The notes beneath the pieces are model-generated. The model was not told the origin of the DNA, did no database searches, and worked only from the letters and a program-made list of their open reading frames with translations. A stretch of DNA of 64,000 bases, from contig CAAFUS010000015.1 of assembly GCA_900766265.1 (NCBI GenBank), positions 62,001-126,000 of the forward strand, written 5' to 3'. The stretch is from Pseudomonadaceae bacterium (lineage in GTDB: Bacteria; Pseudomonadota; Gammaproteobacteria; Pseudomonadales; Pseudomonadaceae). The translations under genes and the position numbers were made by a program. Below are positions 24,443 through 34,277 of this stretch, piece by piece; position 1 is the stretch's first letter; every line of letters starts with the position of its first letter.

Positions 24443-27022
24443 TCAAGAGGCTGGCACTGTGCGTTCGGATCGTCCGGTGCTTTCGTGCGCAGCCGCCAGT
24501 TCGCGGAACAGTGCAGGGTGCATCGGGCGGCCAAGGTGAAAGCCCTGCGCCTGGTCACAATCGAATGCGGTGATGCTGTCGAGCTGTGCAAGGGTTTCGA
24601 TGCCCTCGGCGGTAACCGTCAACGAGAGCGCGCGGCCCATGCTGACAATGGCGTGGACGATCGCGGCACTGTTCTCCGACTGGCCCAGCCCCGCGATGAA
24701 GCTGCTGTCGATCTTGATGGCATCGAACGGGTAGCTGCGTAGATAGCTTAGCGACGAATAGCCCGTGCCGAAGTCGTCCATCGACAGCCTCACGCCCAGC
24801 GCTTTGAGCGCGTTCATCGTTTCAAGCGCGGCGCTGGCGTCATCCAGCATCACGCTTTCAGTGATTTCAAGCTCCAGACGGTGCGCCTCGATGCCGGTGT
24901 TCTTCAGTGTTTTCTTCACACGCTCGGTGAGACCCGGCTGCTGGAAATCCACCGGCGAGAGGTTCACCGACACCATCAGATCCTCGCCCCAGGTGAGGGC
25001 GTTCATGCATGCTTCGTGCAGGACCCAGTCGCTGAGCTCGATGATCAGCCCGGTCTCCTCGGCAAGCGGGATGAAGCTTGCCGGCATCAGCAGGCCACGC
25101 GTGGGATGATCCCAGCGAGCCAGCGCTTCCGCGCCGGCGAGCTGTTTGCTGCTGGCCTCGTAGCGGGGCTGGAATTCCAGGCGCAGCTCTTTCCTGCCGA
25201 GCGCCTGGCGCAGATCCATCTCCAGCTGCCGGCGTTCCATGATCCGCTCGTGCATGGCGTGCTCATAGAACTTGTAGTTGTTGCGCCCGCTGGTCTTGGC
25301 CTCGTACAGGGCTATGTCGGCGTATTGCAGCAGGTCCTCCGGCGAGAGGCCGTCCCGCGGGGCACAGGCGATGCCGATGCTGGCGCCGACGTTGACGTCG
25401 TTGGCGCCCACGGTAATGGTCTCCTTGACCCGCTCCAGGATGCGCTCGCACAGCCGCTCGATCTGTACGGAGGTCGGGCAGTTCGAGGTAACGATGACGA
25501 ACTCGTCCCCACCCAGCCGCGCCACCAGGTCAGCATCACGCATACAGCCCTTGATCGCCTTGGCGACCTCACGCAGTACCGTGTCGCCTGCGGCGTGGCC
25601 GAAGGTGTCGTTGATCGGCTTGAAACGATCCAGGTCGAGCGCAAGCAGGTAGAACGGGCTTTCGCTGCTTACGCCCTCGGCCAGCCGATGGGCCAGGTGC
25701 TGGCTCAGACGGTGACGATTGGCCAGGCCCGTCAGGGTGTCGTGTTGGCTGATGTGCTCGATGCGTGCCTTGGCTTCGATCTCCTCGGTCACGTCGCAGA
25801 CAGTGCCCTGATAGCCCAGCAGGTTGCCGTCGCGCTGCACGGCTCGGGTCGAAAGCTGGCAGAAGCGTTGTCTGCCCTCGCTGTCCTGCATCTGGCACGG
25901 GATGGGCTTGCGCCCTACGGCACCTGGCGCGGCGAAGGCAAGGAACGTATCCGTCTGGTAACTCAGCAGTTCACTCAACGGGCGGCCGAGCCAGGCGTCG
26001 GCGGGCAACCCGGTCAGATGGGTGAACCGCTCCGAAAGATAGGTCAGATGCTGCTCGGTGTCGGTTTCCCAGATCCAGTCCGACGCGGCTTCGGAAATGT
26101 TCCTGAAGCGCTGTTCGCTGATGCGCAGCGCTCGCTGGGCGGAGTCGCTCACTTGCGCGGCGAGCAGCACGTTCTTGCGCAGCCGCCAGACCATGAACGC
26201 GAACACCGCGCCGAGGGCGAACAGCATCGGCAGGAATTTGCTCAGCAGCGTCCGCCCCAGCTCTTCGCTCTGCCATTGAAGCGTGAACGCGATGCCGGGC
26301 TCGGTACGCAGGATCAGCTTCGGTTCAGGCGCCAACTCATCAGCACCGAGGCGCGCGGTCAGGCCGTTGAGATCGAAAGCTTGGTCGATGAGCTGAAGTT
26401 TGTCTGCGGTGAGGACATCGACGAAGACCAGGTAAGACAGGTGGGCGAAGTCGTCATAAGAGCTGTCGGGGCGCATCATGGCGGCCGAAACGATCGCCGG
26501 GACGCCGTCAACCGAGAGGTAACCCTGAATGTAGCCGTCCTCTGCAGACAGGATGCGCGCCTGCTCGAGGATGCCGTTCAGGTCGCCGGTAATCCACTGT
26601 TTGGCGTCAATATCCGAGAGCTTTCCATCGCGGATGGCGTAGCGGGTGGCAAGGTCCGGTCCGATCACGAAGATCCCGTCCAGACCGTAGGTGGTGTGCA
26701 GCGAGGGCCCAATGTTGTCACCGTCATAGGCCCACTCGGCATCGATCGTTTCGCCCATATGTTTGTAGGCGTCGTTCCAGAACGCATAGTCAGCCAGCGC
26801 AGTGCCAATCTTGTCCCGCTTGGTCTCTATCGCCTTGCTGGCGTCGGACACACTGTGCCGGACTTGATGCTGATCGATGTCCTCGCACAGGTAGATCAGC
26901 GTGGCGCAGGCAGTGATGAACAGCGCGGCGATGACGTAGACGAACTTGAGCGAAGTCCGGCGTGCCGCGAGGGTATAGCTGGCGGGGTCCTCGGCGGGGC
27001 TGGGCAGATTTTCTGAGTTCAT
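24443..27022 (-). CDS. Membrane GGDEF-EAL c-di-GMP protein with CHASE4 and PAS
   Basis: An 859-residue protein. A membrane helix at residues 26-46, a periplasmic CHASE4 sensor (about 50-258, e.g. DYAFWNDAYKHM), a second helix at 262-280, a PAS domain at 296-410, GGDEF with an intact GGDEF motif at 504-508 and EAL with an intact EAL motif at 632-634. The inhibitory I-site RxxD is at 495-498. Both domains look catalytically competent, so the protein could make and degrade c-di-GMP depending on signal. It stands alone with a large upstream gap to the serine hydrolase gene. Confidence 0.95.
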   Translation of the reverse strand: MNSENLPSPAEDPASYTLAARRTSLKFVYVIAALFITACATLIYLCEDIDQHQVRHSVSDASKAIETKRDKIGTALADYAFWNDAYKHMGETIDAEWAYDGDNIGPSLHTTYGLDGIFVIGPDLATRYAIRDGKLSDIDAKQWITGDLNGILEQARILSAEDGYIQGYLSVDGVPAIVSAAMMRPDSSYDDFAHLSYLVFVDVLTADKLQLIDQAFDLNGLTARLGADELAPEPKLILRTEPGIAFTLQWQSEELGRTLLSKFLPMLFALGAVFAFMVWRLRKNVLLAAQVSDSAQRALRISEQRFRNISEAASDWIWETDTEQHLTYLSERFTHLTGLPADAWLGRPLSELLSYQTDTFLAFAAPGAVGRKPIPCQMQDSEGRQRFCQLSTRAVQRDGNLLGYQGTVCDVTEEIEAKARIEHISQHDTLTGLANRHRLSQHLAHRLAEGVSSESPFYLLALDLDRFKPINDTFGHAAGDTVLREVAKAIKGCMRDADLVARLGGDEFVIVTSNCPTSVQIERLCERILERVKETITVGANDVNVGASIGIACAPRDGLSPEDLLQYADIALYEAKTSGRNNYKFYEHAMHERIMERRQLEMDLRQALGRKELRLEFQPRYEASSKQLAGAEALARWDHPTRGLLMPASFIPLAEETGLIIELSDWVLHEACMNALTWGEDLMVSVNLSPVDFQQPGLTERVKKTLKNTGIEAHRLELEITESVMLDDASAALETMNALKALGVRLSMDDFGTGYSSLSYLRSYPFDAIKIDSSFIAGLGQSENSAAIVHAIVSMGRALSLTVTAEGIETLAQLDSITAFDCDQAQGFHLGRPMHPALFRELAAAHESTGRSERTVPAS

Positions 27023-27184
27023 TCGGCTCGTTGTTCGCGAAAGGGCAGGCGGAAGTGGCGTCGTGGGCGCATCGATGTATCGGCAGGCTTTGTGCTGCAG
27101 TAGACATTTTCCGATAGGCGGCCAAGTGATGCCGGCTATCCGGCCGAAGGCGGCAGGTTAGGACTTGGCTGTTATCGAGTCCGC

Positions 27185-28243
27185 TCAGTCGCGTGCTGGT
27201 GCATCTTCGTCGATGGATAGGATGATCCGCCCGAGCAGGTGGTGCAGCGCTGCGCGGTGACCGGCCTGGCCACCGGAGGGCTGGGCGCTGGAGGTCATCG
27301 CCACGGTCAGGCCCCGTTGCGGCACCACGTAGATCATCTGTCCGCCATAGCCCCAGCCGTAGCGGACGTCCTCATCGGCGATGCGGGTGATGAACCAGCC
27401 GTAGCCATAGTCGTCGCCGGTGTAGTGCGAGCGCGTGCGGGGCGTCCAGGAAGCGTCGATCCAGGCCTGCGAGAGCACGCGCTCCCCGGAGGGCGCGACG
27501 CCTGCGGCGCGGTACAGCTCGCCGAAGGCCAGCAGCGAGCGGGTGCTCATCGCCATCTCGTTGCCGCCCATGTAGATGCCTTGCGGGTCGCGCGTCCAGC
27601 TGGTGATGGCGAAGCCTTCCAGCGGCCCGAGCCAGTCGCGGGCCAGCTGCAGCAGGGGGCGTCCGCTCTGCCGCGTCAGGATCGCCGAAAGCAGGTGCGT
27701 CGAGCCGGTGGAGTAGATCATGGTGCCACCCGGCTCGGTCACGAACGGACGGGCCAGCGCGGCCCTGACCCAGTTGCGGCTGGCGACCCAGGCGCCGTAA
27801 TTCTGCCCCGACGTGGAGCCCAGCCCCGCCTGCATCGACAAGAGATGGCCGACGGTCAGCCGTTGCATGCGCGGATCGGGGTCGGCGGGCAGGTCCGCTT
27901 TCAGCAGCTCGGCCACCGGCTGGTCGACGCCTTCGAGCACGCCCTTATCGATGGCGATGCCGACCAGCGCCGAGACGATGGTCTTGGACGCGGACTTGAT
28001 GTTGGTCGAGGCCGTCGTGCGATGCCCGCGATACCCCCGTTCGGCGATGATCCGGCCGTCCTGCGCAACGATCAGGGTCTGTAACGGTGCGAGCGCCTCG
28101 GCGCTGTCGAGCACCTCGCGCAGCGCGGCCCCCGGTTCTGCCCGTGCCGTCAGGGACGCCAGCAGGAGCATGGGCGGTACGAGGGTTTTCAGGAGGGTCT
28201 TGGCGAGCCGGTGGGGTCGGCTGAAACCTGTTTCGCGGTGCAT
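27185..28243 (-). CDS. Serine hydrolase of beta-lactamase family (class C-like)
   Basis: A 352-residue secreted protein. The signal peptide is LAKTLLKTLVPPMLLLASLTARA; catalytic SASK (Ser84 to Lys87) gives the SxxK motif, and YSTGS is the YxS-like second motif in the middle. The third motif is probably HYTGDDYGYGWF or GYGGQ near the C-terminus. Such proteins include esterases, D-aminopeptidases and 6-aminohexanoate dimer hydrolases; none can be chosen. It precedes the pyruvate-kinase-like gene on the same strand but with a 100-base gap. Strong family call, unknown substrate. Confidence 0.88.
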   Translation of the reverse strand: MHRETGFSRPHRLAKTLLKTLVPPMLLLASLTARAEPGAALREVLDSAEALAPLQTLIVAQDGRIIAERGYRGHRTTASTNIKSASKTIVSALVGIAIDKGVLEGVDQPVAELLKADLPADPDPRMQRLTVGHLLSMQAGLGSTSGQNYGAWVASRNWVRAALARPFVTEPGGTMIYSTGSTHLLSAILTRQSGRPLLQLARDWLGPLEGFAITSWTRDPQGIYMGGNEMAMSTRSLLAFGELYRAAGVAPSGERVLSQAWIDASWTPRTRSHYTGDDYGYGWFITRIADEDVRYGWGYGGQMIYVVPQRGLTVAMTSSAQPSGGQAGHRAALHHLLGRIILSIDEDAPARD

Positions 28244-28343
28244 CGGATCGGTCGCTATCGGGGCGTGTTCCGTTTGGACCGCCGCTTCGGCCCGCCGTGC
28301 AGCGGGGCGGGCCGGAGCGCAAGCCCAACGGTGGCCGGGTGGG

Positions 28344-30242
28344 TCAGGCGTGGCCCTCGTCCTCGAACACCGGATGGCTTGCCACCGCCAGGCGCCTTAG
28401 CATCTGCCGCTTCTTGTCGTGGTGGGCGCGCATGCGGGTGAGCAGGTCGTTGAGGGTCGCGACCGCCTTGAGGATATGCGGCCCCTTGTTCAGCATCACG
28501 CAGTCGGCGCGCACGCCGGTGGCCGCGTCGGTGATCTCGGCGCGCGACGGTGCACCTTTCTTGGCCAGGCTTTCGAGCACCTGGGTTGCCCAGATCACCG
28601 GCACGTGGGCGGCTTCGCACAGGCAGAGGATTTCCTCCTGCAATTCGGCCATGCGTTCGAAACCTTCCTCCACGGCCAGGTCGCCGCGAGCGATCATCAC
28701 GCCGAAGCGGGGTCGGCGCATGCCCTCGAGCAGCAGGGCCGGCAGGCATTCGAAGCCCTTGCGGGTCTCGATCTTGAGCACCACGCCCAGCCGCTCGGCG
28801 CCGAGCCGGTCGAGCTCGGCGAGCAGCCCCCGGACATCGGCCGGGGTGTTGACGAACGACATCTCCACCACATCCGCATGCTTCGCGGCGAAGGCCAGCG
28901 CCTCGAGGTCCTGCGGGCCGAGCGCGCCCACGCTCAGTTCGCTCTGAGGAAAATTGATGCCCTTGTCGCTCTGCAGGTTCGCCCCGCCCGGGGCATGGGT
29001 GATGCGCACCTTCAGGACGTGCGGTTCGATGGCTTCGATCACGCCGCCGATCTTGCCGTCATCGAACCAGACGAGTTCTCCGGCGCGCACGTCGGCGAAC
29101 ACCTCGGGCAGGGTGCAGCCGATGCTGGCGGGGCTGAGCAGCTTGCCGACGCTGTCGAAAGTGGCGCCGCGGCCGCCGTCGGGCTTGTCGGTCAGCAACA
29201 GGAGGTCGTCTTCCTGCAGGCGGATCTTCTGGGGAGCCGCCGGAAAGGATGCGATCGACGTGCTGCCAGCCTGCGCCTTGAGTTTCAGGCCAGGGATGAA
29301 ATACGCGGTCTTGTCCGCCTGAGCCCAGCAGCCGTGCTCGTTGCGCTCGATGATCGTCATCTGACGACGCGAGTCGCGTGCGTCCTTGAAGCGAACGCAC
29401 TCGCCGTCCTGCAGGCGGGCCAGCCAGTCGCCGTCCACCGGCAGGGCCGCATCGGCGTCAGACGGCGCGGGGGCAGGGCGGGCGCTGTCGGTCAGCCAGA
29501 TGCGTGCAGGCTCTATCACCTGACCTAGCGCGTTGCGTACCGGCTTGGCCTTGATCACCGCATGGCCCGCCTCGATGGCGCCGGTGCGCAGCTTGGGCCC
29601 TGCAAGGTCCATCATTACCTTGCAGGCGCGGCCAAGTTCTTTCTCTGCCCGGCGCAGGTGCTCGATCATGCGCAGCCAGACGTCGGGGCCGTCATGGGCG
29701 CAGTTGATGCGGATGGCGTCCATGTTCGCGGCCACCAGGTCGCGGATCAGTGAATAGTTGTCGGCCGCCTCGCTCGGCATGGTCACCATGATGCGCACGT
29801 CACGGTCGTCCGGCGGGTTGCCGAACAGGGCCTGGGCATGGGCGTCGAGCAGCTCACGGCTGCGTTTGAGATCGGGCGCTTCGGTCCCGGACGCGTCTGC
29901 ACCGGACGCGGTCGTGGCGCTTCCCTGCAGGCGTTCGAGCACCTGGATCACTGCTGCCACCGACGACAGAATGTGCGCCTCGGAGCGTCCGAGCGAGGAC
30001 AGGCCCATGTCGGCGAGCCTCATCTGCAACGGGCGGATGTCGTGGCGTCGCAGTGCCAGGTAGGCCAGCAGGTTGCGCGCACTGTCGCGGTAGGATGGGT
30101 CGAGCTCATCCAGGCGTGCCTGGCTGCCGGCAACGGAGTCGAGCATCTCCTCGCGCAGGGTGCTGAGGTATTTGAGCGTACTGGCGACGTCACGCTCGCT
30201 GTTCGCGCTGCCTTTGCGTTCGCGCTGATGGTCCGGTGTCAT
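28344..30242 (-). CDS. Pyruvate-kinase-like protein with extra N-terminal domain
   Basis: A 632-residue protein. The first 140 residues are helical and unrelated to classic pyruvate kinase. Residues 150-225 carry degenerate core motifs (IMVTMPSEAADNY, IRINCAHDG, MMDLAGPKLRTG) and a C-terminal active part holds VLKIETRKGFE with the catalytic Lys, MIARGDLAVE, and PVIWATQVLESL. The C-terminal regulatory domain of ordinary pyruvate kinase is absent. The canonical TIGP and NFSHG motifs are replaced, so catalysis is doubtful. ATG 30242 has AGGA 7 bases upstream. No glycolytic neighbours; role unknown. Confidence 0.85.
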   Translation of the reverse strand: MTPDHQRERKGSANSERDVASTLKYLSTLREEMLDSVAGSQARLDELDPSYRDSARNLLAYLALRRHDIRPLQMRLADMGLSSLGRSEAHILSSVAAVIQVLERLQGSATTASGADASGTEAPDLKRSRELLDAHAQALFGNPPDDRDVRIMVTMPSEAADNYSLIRDLVAANMDAIRINCAHDGPDVWLRMIEHLRRAEKELGRACKVMMDLAGPKLRTGAIEAGHAVIKAKPVRNALGQVIEPARIWLTDSARPAPAPSDADAALPVDGDWLARLQDGECVRFKDARDSRRQMTIIERNEHGCWAQADKTAYFIPGLKLKAQAGSTSIASFPAAPQKIRLQEDDLLLLTDKPDGGRGATFDSVGKLLSPASIGCTLPEVFADVRAGELVWFDDGKIGGVIEAIEPHVLKVRITHAPGGANLQSDKGINFPQSELSVGALGPQDLEALAFAAKHADVVEMSFVNTPADVRGLLAELDRLGAERLGVVLKIETRKGFECLPALLLEGMRRPRFGVMIARGDLAVEEGFERMAELQEEILCLCEAAHVPVIWATQVLESLAKKGAPSRAEITDAATGVRADCVMLNKGPHILKAVATLNDLLTRMRAHHDKKRQMLRRLAVASHPVFEDEGHA

Positions 30243-30324
30243 CACGTGATCCTGCCCACAAGTACCCAGGGGGAATAGCTGTCGGACCACGGAAACCTGC
30301 CACCCGTTGGGCGAAGTTTTTATT

Positions 30325-32538
30325 TCAAAGCGTAACCTCGCCGTCCGGCGCGAACTCCTGCCCGATGGTGCGGGAGAGCGCCTGCGCCACCTGGTCAGCC
30401 GAGTAGGGTTTGCGCAGGAATTCGAAGCCTTCGTGGCCCTGCTGCGCCAGTACATGGCTGTAGCCGGAGGTCAGCACCACGGGCAATCCCGGTCGTCGGC
30501 GTCGCAGCTCCTTAGCCAGTGCAACGCCGCCCATGCCGGGCATGACGATGTCGGAGAACACCGCGTCGACCGCCATGGCATCCTCGCCTGCCCATTCGAG
30601 CGCTTGCTCGGCGCTGGTTGCCCAGCGGGGCTCGTAACCCAGGTCCTGCAGGATCTGGTCGGCGAAGCGGCCTATTTCAAGGTTGTCTTCGACCAGCAGG
30701 ATACGTAGACGCCGGCCGTCGATGAGCGCTGGCGGGGTGCGAGAACGGTGCGTGGACTCGGTGCATTCGCCCTCGACCTCGGGCAGGAACAGGGTGAAGG
30801 TGCTGCCCTTGCCCGGTTCGGTCGACACCGCGATGTCGCCGCCGGACTGCTTGACGAAGCCGAAGACCTGGGACAGGCCGAGGCCGGTGCCCTTGCCGAC
30901 CTCCTTGGTGGTGTAGAAGGGCTCGAAGATTCGCTCCAGAGCGTCGGCTTCAATGCCATGGCCAGTGTCCGTCATCGCGATCGCGGCATGCGGTCCGGCG
31001 GTGCCGGCCTGTCCCCGTATCGGTGGCCTGGAGGCGCAGCAGGTCAGGCGCAGGCCGAGCCGGCCCTGACCCTGCATGGCGTCGCGGGCGTTGACCGCCA
31101 TGTTGATCAGGGCGGTTTCGAACTGGTTCAGGTCGGCATGGATGAAACAGGGCCGGTCGGGCAGTTCGAGCGTGACCTCGATGCGCCCGCCGGTCACCGC
31201 ATCGAGCATTTCGGTAGTCGCTTGCAGGCGCTGGCCGACCTCGAACACCTCGGGGTTGAGTGCCTGGCGGCGAGCGAAGGCGAGGAGCTGGCTGGTCAGT
31301 TTCGCCGCCCGATCGACGGTGTCGGAAACCGCATCCAGATAGCGCGCTCGGCGCTCGGTCGGGAGATTGGGGCGGCGCAGGAAGTCGACGGACGAGCGGA
31401 TGATGGTCAGCAGGTTGTTGAAATCGTGGGCGACCCCGCCGGTGAGCTGGCCGATCGCTTCGAGCTTCTGCGACTGATGCAGCGCCGCCTCGGTCTGTCT
31501 CAGTTGCGCGGTGCGTTCCTCGACCCGCTGTTCCAGGGTCGCGTTCAGACGAGCCAGCGCCTCGACCGCTTCGCGCACCTTGACGTTCGCCCGGGTGCGT
31601 TCGATGTGTGCCCAGGAGCGTTCGGCCACCTCGACGATCAGCGACAGCTCGTAGGCGGTCCAGTACCGCGGCAGCTTGTCGTGAATGGCCATCAGGGCGG
31701 TCAGGCGCCCGTCCTTGAGCAAGGGGACGCAGATCGTGGCGGTGATGCCGATGGCCTGGAAGGCCGCCGCTTCGTCCGCGGCCAGCTCCTGCCGGTTGTC
31801 GTTGATCACCAGGGGTTCGCCGGCGCCGAGGCGGCTCACCGCCTGCTTGCCGAAGTCGGCCAGGCGGTAATGACCGACGATGTTCGGCGAGCCCGGCGCG
31901 GCCCAGTCGCCGCGGATGGTGAAGTGGGCCGCGTCGGGCTCCATGTCGGCGTAGGCGCAGTTGGAGAGGGCCAGGTGCTCGGCCATCAGCCGGGTGGTCG
32001 TGGCCATGATGTCCTCGGCATCCGGCGCGCTCGCCACGGCGCGGCCCAGCTCGTCGAGAAAGGCCAGGCGGCGTTGGGCCAGGACCGTCGCTGTCGTCTC
32101 GATGACCGTGTCGATCATCCCGACGATGGTGCCGTTGTGATCGCGGATCGGGCTGTAGCAGAAGGTGAAGTACGCCTGCTCGGGATAGCCGCTGCGCTCG
32201 ATGACGAGGGGGAAATCCTCGATATAGGTGGCCCGCCCGGCGAAGGCCGCATCGGAAATCGGTTTCACTTCGTCCCAGGCTTCCTGCCACACCTCGCTGA
32301 ACGGCCGGCCAAGGGCGGGAGGTTTGTTACCGAGTATGGGAACGAAGGGATCGTTGTACAGCATGATCAGCGCCTCGCCCCAGACGATCGCCTGGGGAAA
32401 GCGGGAGCTGAGGGTCTGCGCCACGGTGGTCTTCAGGACCTCGGGCCAGGCGTCCAGCGGCCCCAGCGGCGTGCTCGCCCAGTCATGCAGCCGGACCTGA
32501 TCGGCCATCGCGCCGCCACCTTCAAGCCAATCCGCCAT
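30325..32538 (-). CDS. Hybrid sensor histidine kinase PAS-GAF-HisKA-HATPase-REC
   Basis: A 737-residue soluble kinase. A PAS domain (about 20-150) begins with WASTPLGPLDAWPE, a signature of a pseudomonad sensor group, then a GAF domain (about 160-312), a coiled coil, HisKA with His371 in GGVAHDFNNLL, HATPase with DTGHGI and GKGTGLGL, and a receiver whose phospho-Asp is in FSDIVMPGM. No transmembrane helix. As in the earlier hybrid kinase, phosphorelay output is not encoded here. The start could be ATG 32538 or ATG 32508; neither has a strong site. It ends 82 bases upstream of the pyruvate-kinase-like gene. Confidence 0.93.
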   Translation of the reverse strand: MADWLEGGGAMADQVRLHDWASTPLGPLDAWPEVLKTTVAQTLSSRFPQAIVWGEALIMLYNDPFVPILGNKPPALGRPFSEVWQEAWDEVKPISDAAFAGRATYIEDFPLVIERSGYPEQAYFTFCYSPIRDHNGTIVGMIDTVIETTATVLAQRRLAFLDELGRAVASAPDAEDIMATTTRLMAEHLALSNCAYADMEPDAAHFTIRGDWAAPGSPNIVGHYRLADFGKQAVSRLGAGEPLVINDNRQELAADEAAAFQAIGITATICVPLLKDGRLTALMAIHDKLPRYWTAYELSLIVEVAERSWAHIERTRANVKVREAVEALARLNATLEQRVEERTAQLRQTEAALHQSQKLEAIGQLTGGVAHDFNNLLTIIRSSVDFLRRPNLPTERRARYLDAVSDTVDRAAKLTSQLLAFARRQALNPEVFEVGQRLQATTEMLDAVTGGRIEVTLELPDRPCFIHADLNQFETALINMAVNARDAMQGQGRLGLRLTCCASRPPIRGQAGTAGPHAAIAMTDTGHGIEADALERIFEPFYTTKEVGKGTGLGLSQVFGFVKQSGGDIAVSTEPGKGSTFTLFLPEVEGECTESTHRSRTPPALIDGRRLRILLVEDNLEIGRFADQILQDLGYEPRWATSAEQALEWAGEDAMAVDAVFSDIVMPGMGGVALAKELRRRRPGLPVVLTSGYSHVLAQQGHEGFEFLRKPYSADQVAQALSRTIGQEFAPDGEVTL

Positions 32539-32657
32539 TCGCCAAGCACCTGCGCTGCTAGTCAATCCAAACGCCAATGCTAACCCGACGGGCTCGGCCG
32601 CCCCTAATCGGCAGGGCGGCGTCTATTCGGCAGGCCTCTGTGCCGCAATGGTCTGGG

Positions 32658-33572
32658 TCAGCGCTTGAGCAGGGCAGCGATCCATCCATGGCCACTGACC
32701 AGTACGATGCCGGCCAGTGCCAGGAGCGCGCCGGCGATGAAGCCGGGCTCGATCGGTTCTGACAGTAGCCAGACGCCGAGGGCGACGGCGAACAAGGGTG
32801 TCAGGAACGACAGCACGCCGAGCCGGGAGGCGAGGTAGCGGCGCAGCAGTGCGAACCAGATCAGAAAACTCGCGAAGCAGACGACGATCGACTGGAAGCC
32901 CAGGCTCAGCCAGACCAGCGGTGTCGGGTTGAAGCGTGTGTAGCCCGCCAGCAGCGCGACCGGCAAGAGCAGCACGAAGCCCATCAGCAGCTGGTACAGC
33001 AGCGTCTGGGTAGCCGGTAGGGAAGAGAGGGCGGTGGTGCGCACCAGCACAGTGGTCGCGCCCCAGGCGGCGCCGGCGAGCAGGGCGAGAAAGTCGCCCC
33101 AGAGCATGCCGGGAAGCGCCGTGTCGGTCCGGGCGCCGCGCAGGAAGGCCACGGCAATTCCCGCGAACGCCAGGCCGATGCCGACCCACTGTAGGGGCGC
33201 GAGGCGCTCGTTCGGCAACTTCCAGTGCAGGCCCAGGGCGGCGAAGACCGGCGCGGTATAGACGAACACCACCACGTGTCCGGCCGAGGTGTGCTGCACC
33301 GCCTCTCCGACGAGCAGGAACTCGAGCGCGAACAGCGCGCCGGCCAGGCAGCCCGGGATCCAGATGCCGTCGGATACCGTCAGCCTCTCGCGTCGCCATA
33401 GCATCAGCAGTGCCACCAGCAGGGCGCCAATGCCCGAGCGCAGCGCAATCTGCAGTACGGGCGAGAAGTCCGGCTCGGTCGCTTTCAGGGCGATCTGCTG
33501 CATGCTCCAGGTCACGCACAGGAGCAGCATCAGGCTAACGGCTGTAACGTCGAGGGCTTTGCGCGAATCCAT
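32658..33572 (-). CDS. EamA (DMT) family transporter
   Basis: A 304-residue ten-helix membrane protein with two EamA repeats (about 10-145 and 160-295). The repeat pattern includes GALFALEFLLVGEAVQHTSAGHVVVFVYTAPVF, typical of drug/metabolite exporters. Substrates of this family include amino acids and metabolites. No regulator adjacent. The ribosome binding site is weak. The call of family is secure, the substrate unknown. Confidence 0.9.
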   Translation of the reverse strand: MDSRKALDVTAVSLMLLLCVTWSMQQIALKATEPDFSPVLQIALRSGIGALLVALLMLWRRERLTVSDGIWIPGCLAGALFALEFLLVGEAVQHTSAGHVVVFVYTAPVFAALGLHWKLPNERLAPLQWVGIGLAFAGIAVAFLRGARTDTALPGMLWGDFLALLAGAAWGATTVLVRTTALSSLPATQTLLYQLLMGFVLLLPVALLAGYTRFNPTPLVWLSLGFQSIVVCFASFLIWFALLRRYLASRLGVLSFLTPLFAVALGVWLLSEPIEPGFIAGALLALAGIVLVSGHGWIAALLKR

Positions 33573-33739
33573 CGATGCGTCTCGCTAAGGCGGAACCGGG
33601 CATTGTGGGTGAGTCGGTGACCTGACGCAAAGACGCCCGCTCTTCCGGCTCGCCGGACGAGTGCAGGTGCACCCGTCTGGCCGTGGCGCGGCTACACCAT
33701 GGGGACCGCGAGTTCCGGATCACGGAGCGGGCGGCGCCC

Positions 33740-34165
33740 TCACTTGGCGAACAGCTGGCTCATGTCCTTGAACGCCTTGAACTCTAGGGCGTTGCCGCAA
33801 GGGTCGAAGAGAAACATGGTGGCCTGCTCGCCGACCTGGCCCTTGAAACGCACATAGGGCTCGATGACGAACTGCGTACCGCGGGCGCGCAGGCGCTCGG
33901 CCAGGGCTTCCCATTCCGGCCAGCTGAGGACGATGCCGAAGTGCGGCACCGGGACGTCGTGACCGTCCACCGCATTGGTGTGGGCCGCTTGCTGGGACTC
34001 GGTGCGTGGATGCTCGTGGATCACCAACTGGTGGCCGTAGAAGTCGAAATCGACCCAGTGCTCCGAGGAACGGCCCTCGGCCAGGCCGAACACCTCTCCA
34101 TAGAAATGGCGCGCAGCCGGGAGGTCATAGACGGGGATCGCGAGATGGAAAGGAGAAAGGCTCAT
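33740..34165 (-). CDS. VOC family (glyoxalase/dioxygenase fold) protein
   Basis: A 141-residue vicinal oxygen chelate protein. The N-terminal SPFHLAIPVYDLPAARHFYGEVFGL and the C-terminal FLFDPCGNALEFKAF are the paired beta-alpha-beta motifs, with His8 and the Glu in the last motif as metal ligand candidates. These enzymes are lyases, dioxygenases or resistance proteins. AAGGAA lies 6-11 bases before the start. Divergent from a LysR gene by 112 bases, which suggests control. Confidence 0.9.
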   Translation of the reverse strand: MSLSPFHLAIPVYDLPAARHFYGEVFGLAEGRSSEHWVDFDFYGHQLVIHEHPRTESQQAAHTNAVDGHDVPVPHFGIVLSWPEWEALAERLRARGTQFVIEPYVRFKGQVGEQATMFLFDPCGNALEFKAFKDMSQLFAK

Positions 34166-34277
34166 CGGGATTTCCTTCTGATCGTAGGTTGGGAGCCATC
34201 TTGCCGATTTGAGGAGCCCACCAACAGCGGATATCTTTTGCGGCGAGCCTTAAAGAAATCGATCGATCGGAGCGACC
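34166..34277. promoter_or_regulatory. Divergent VOC/lysR promoter region
   Basis: 112 bases between divergent starts, AT-richer (CGGATATCTTTTGC near 34228-34241). ATCGATCGATC near 34257 is a short palindrome next to the LysR start. Candidate regulatory site only. Confidence 0.4.

Noticed and set aside
24881..27016. Very long plus-strand open frame opposite the GGDEF-EAL gene
   Set aside because: It is the complementary shadow of a gene with clear catalytic motifs; its translation is Gln/His/Arg-rich and unrecognisable.
30748..32583. Long plus-strand open frame opposite the second hybrid kinase
   Set aside because: Same reason; high GC produces antisense open frames.
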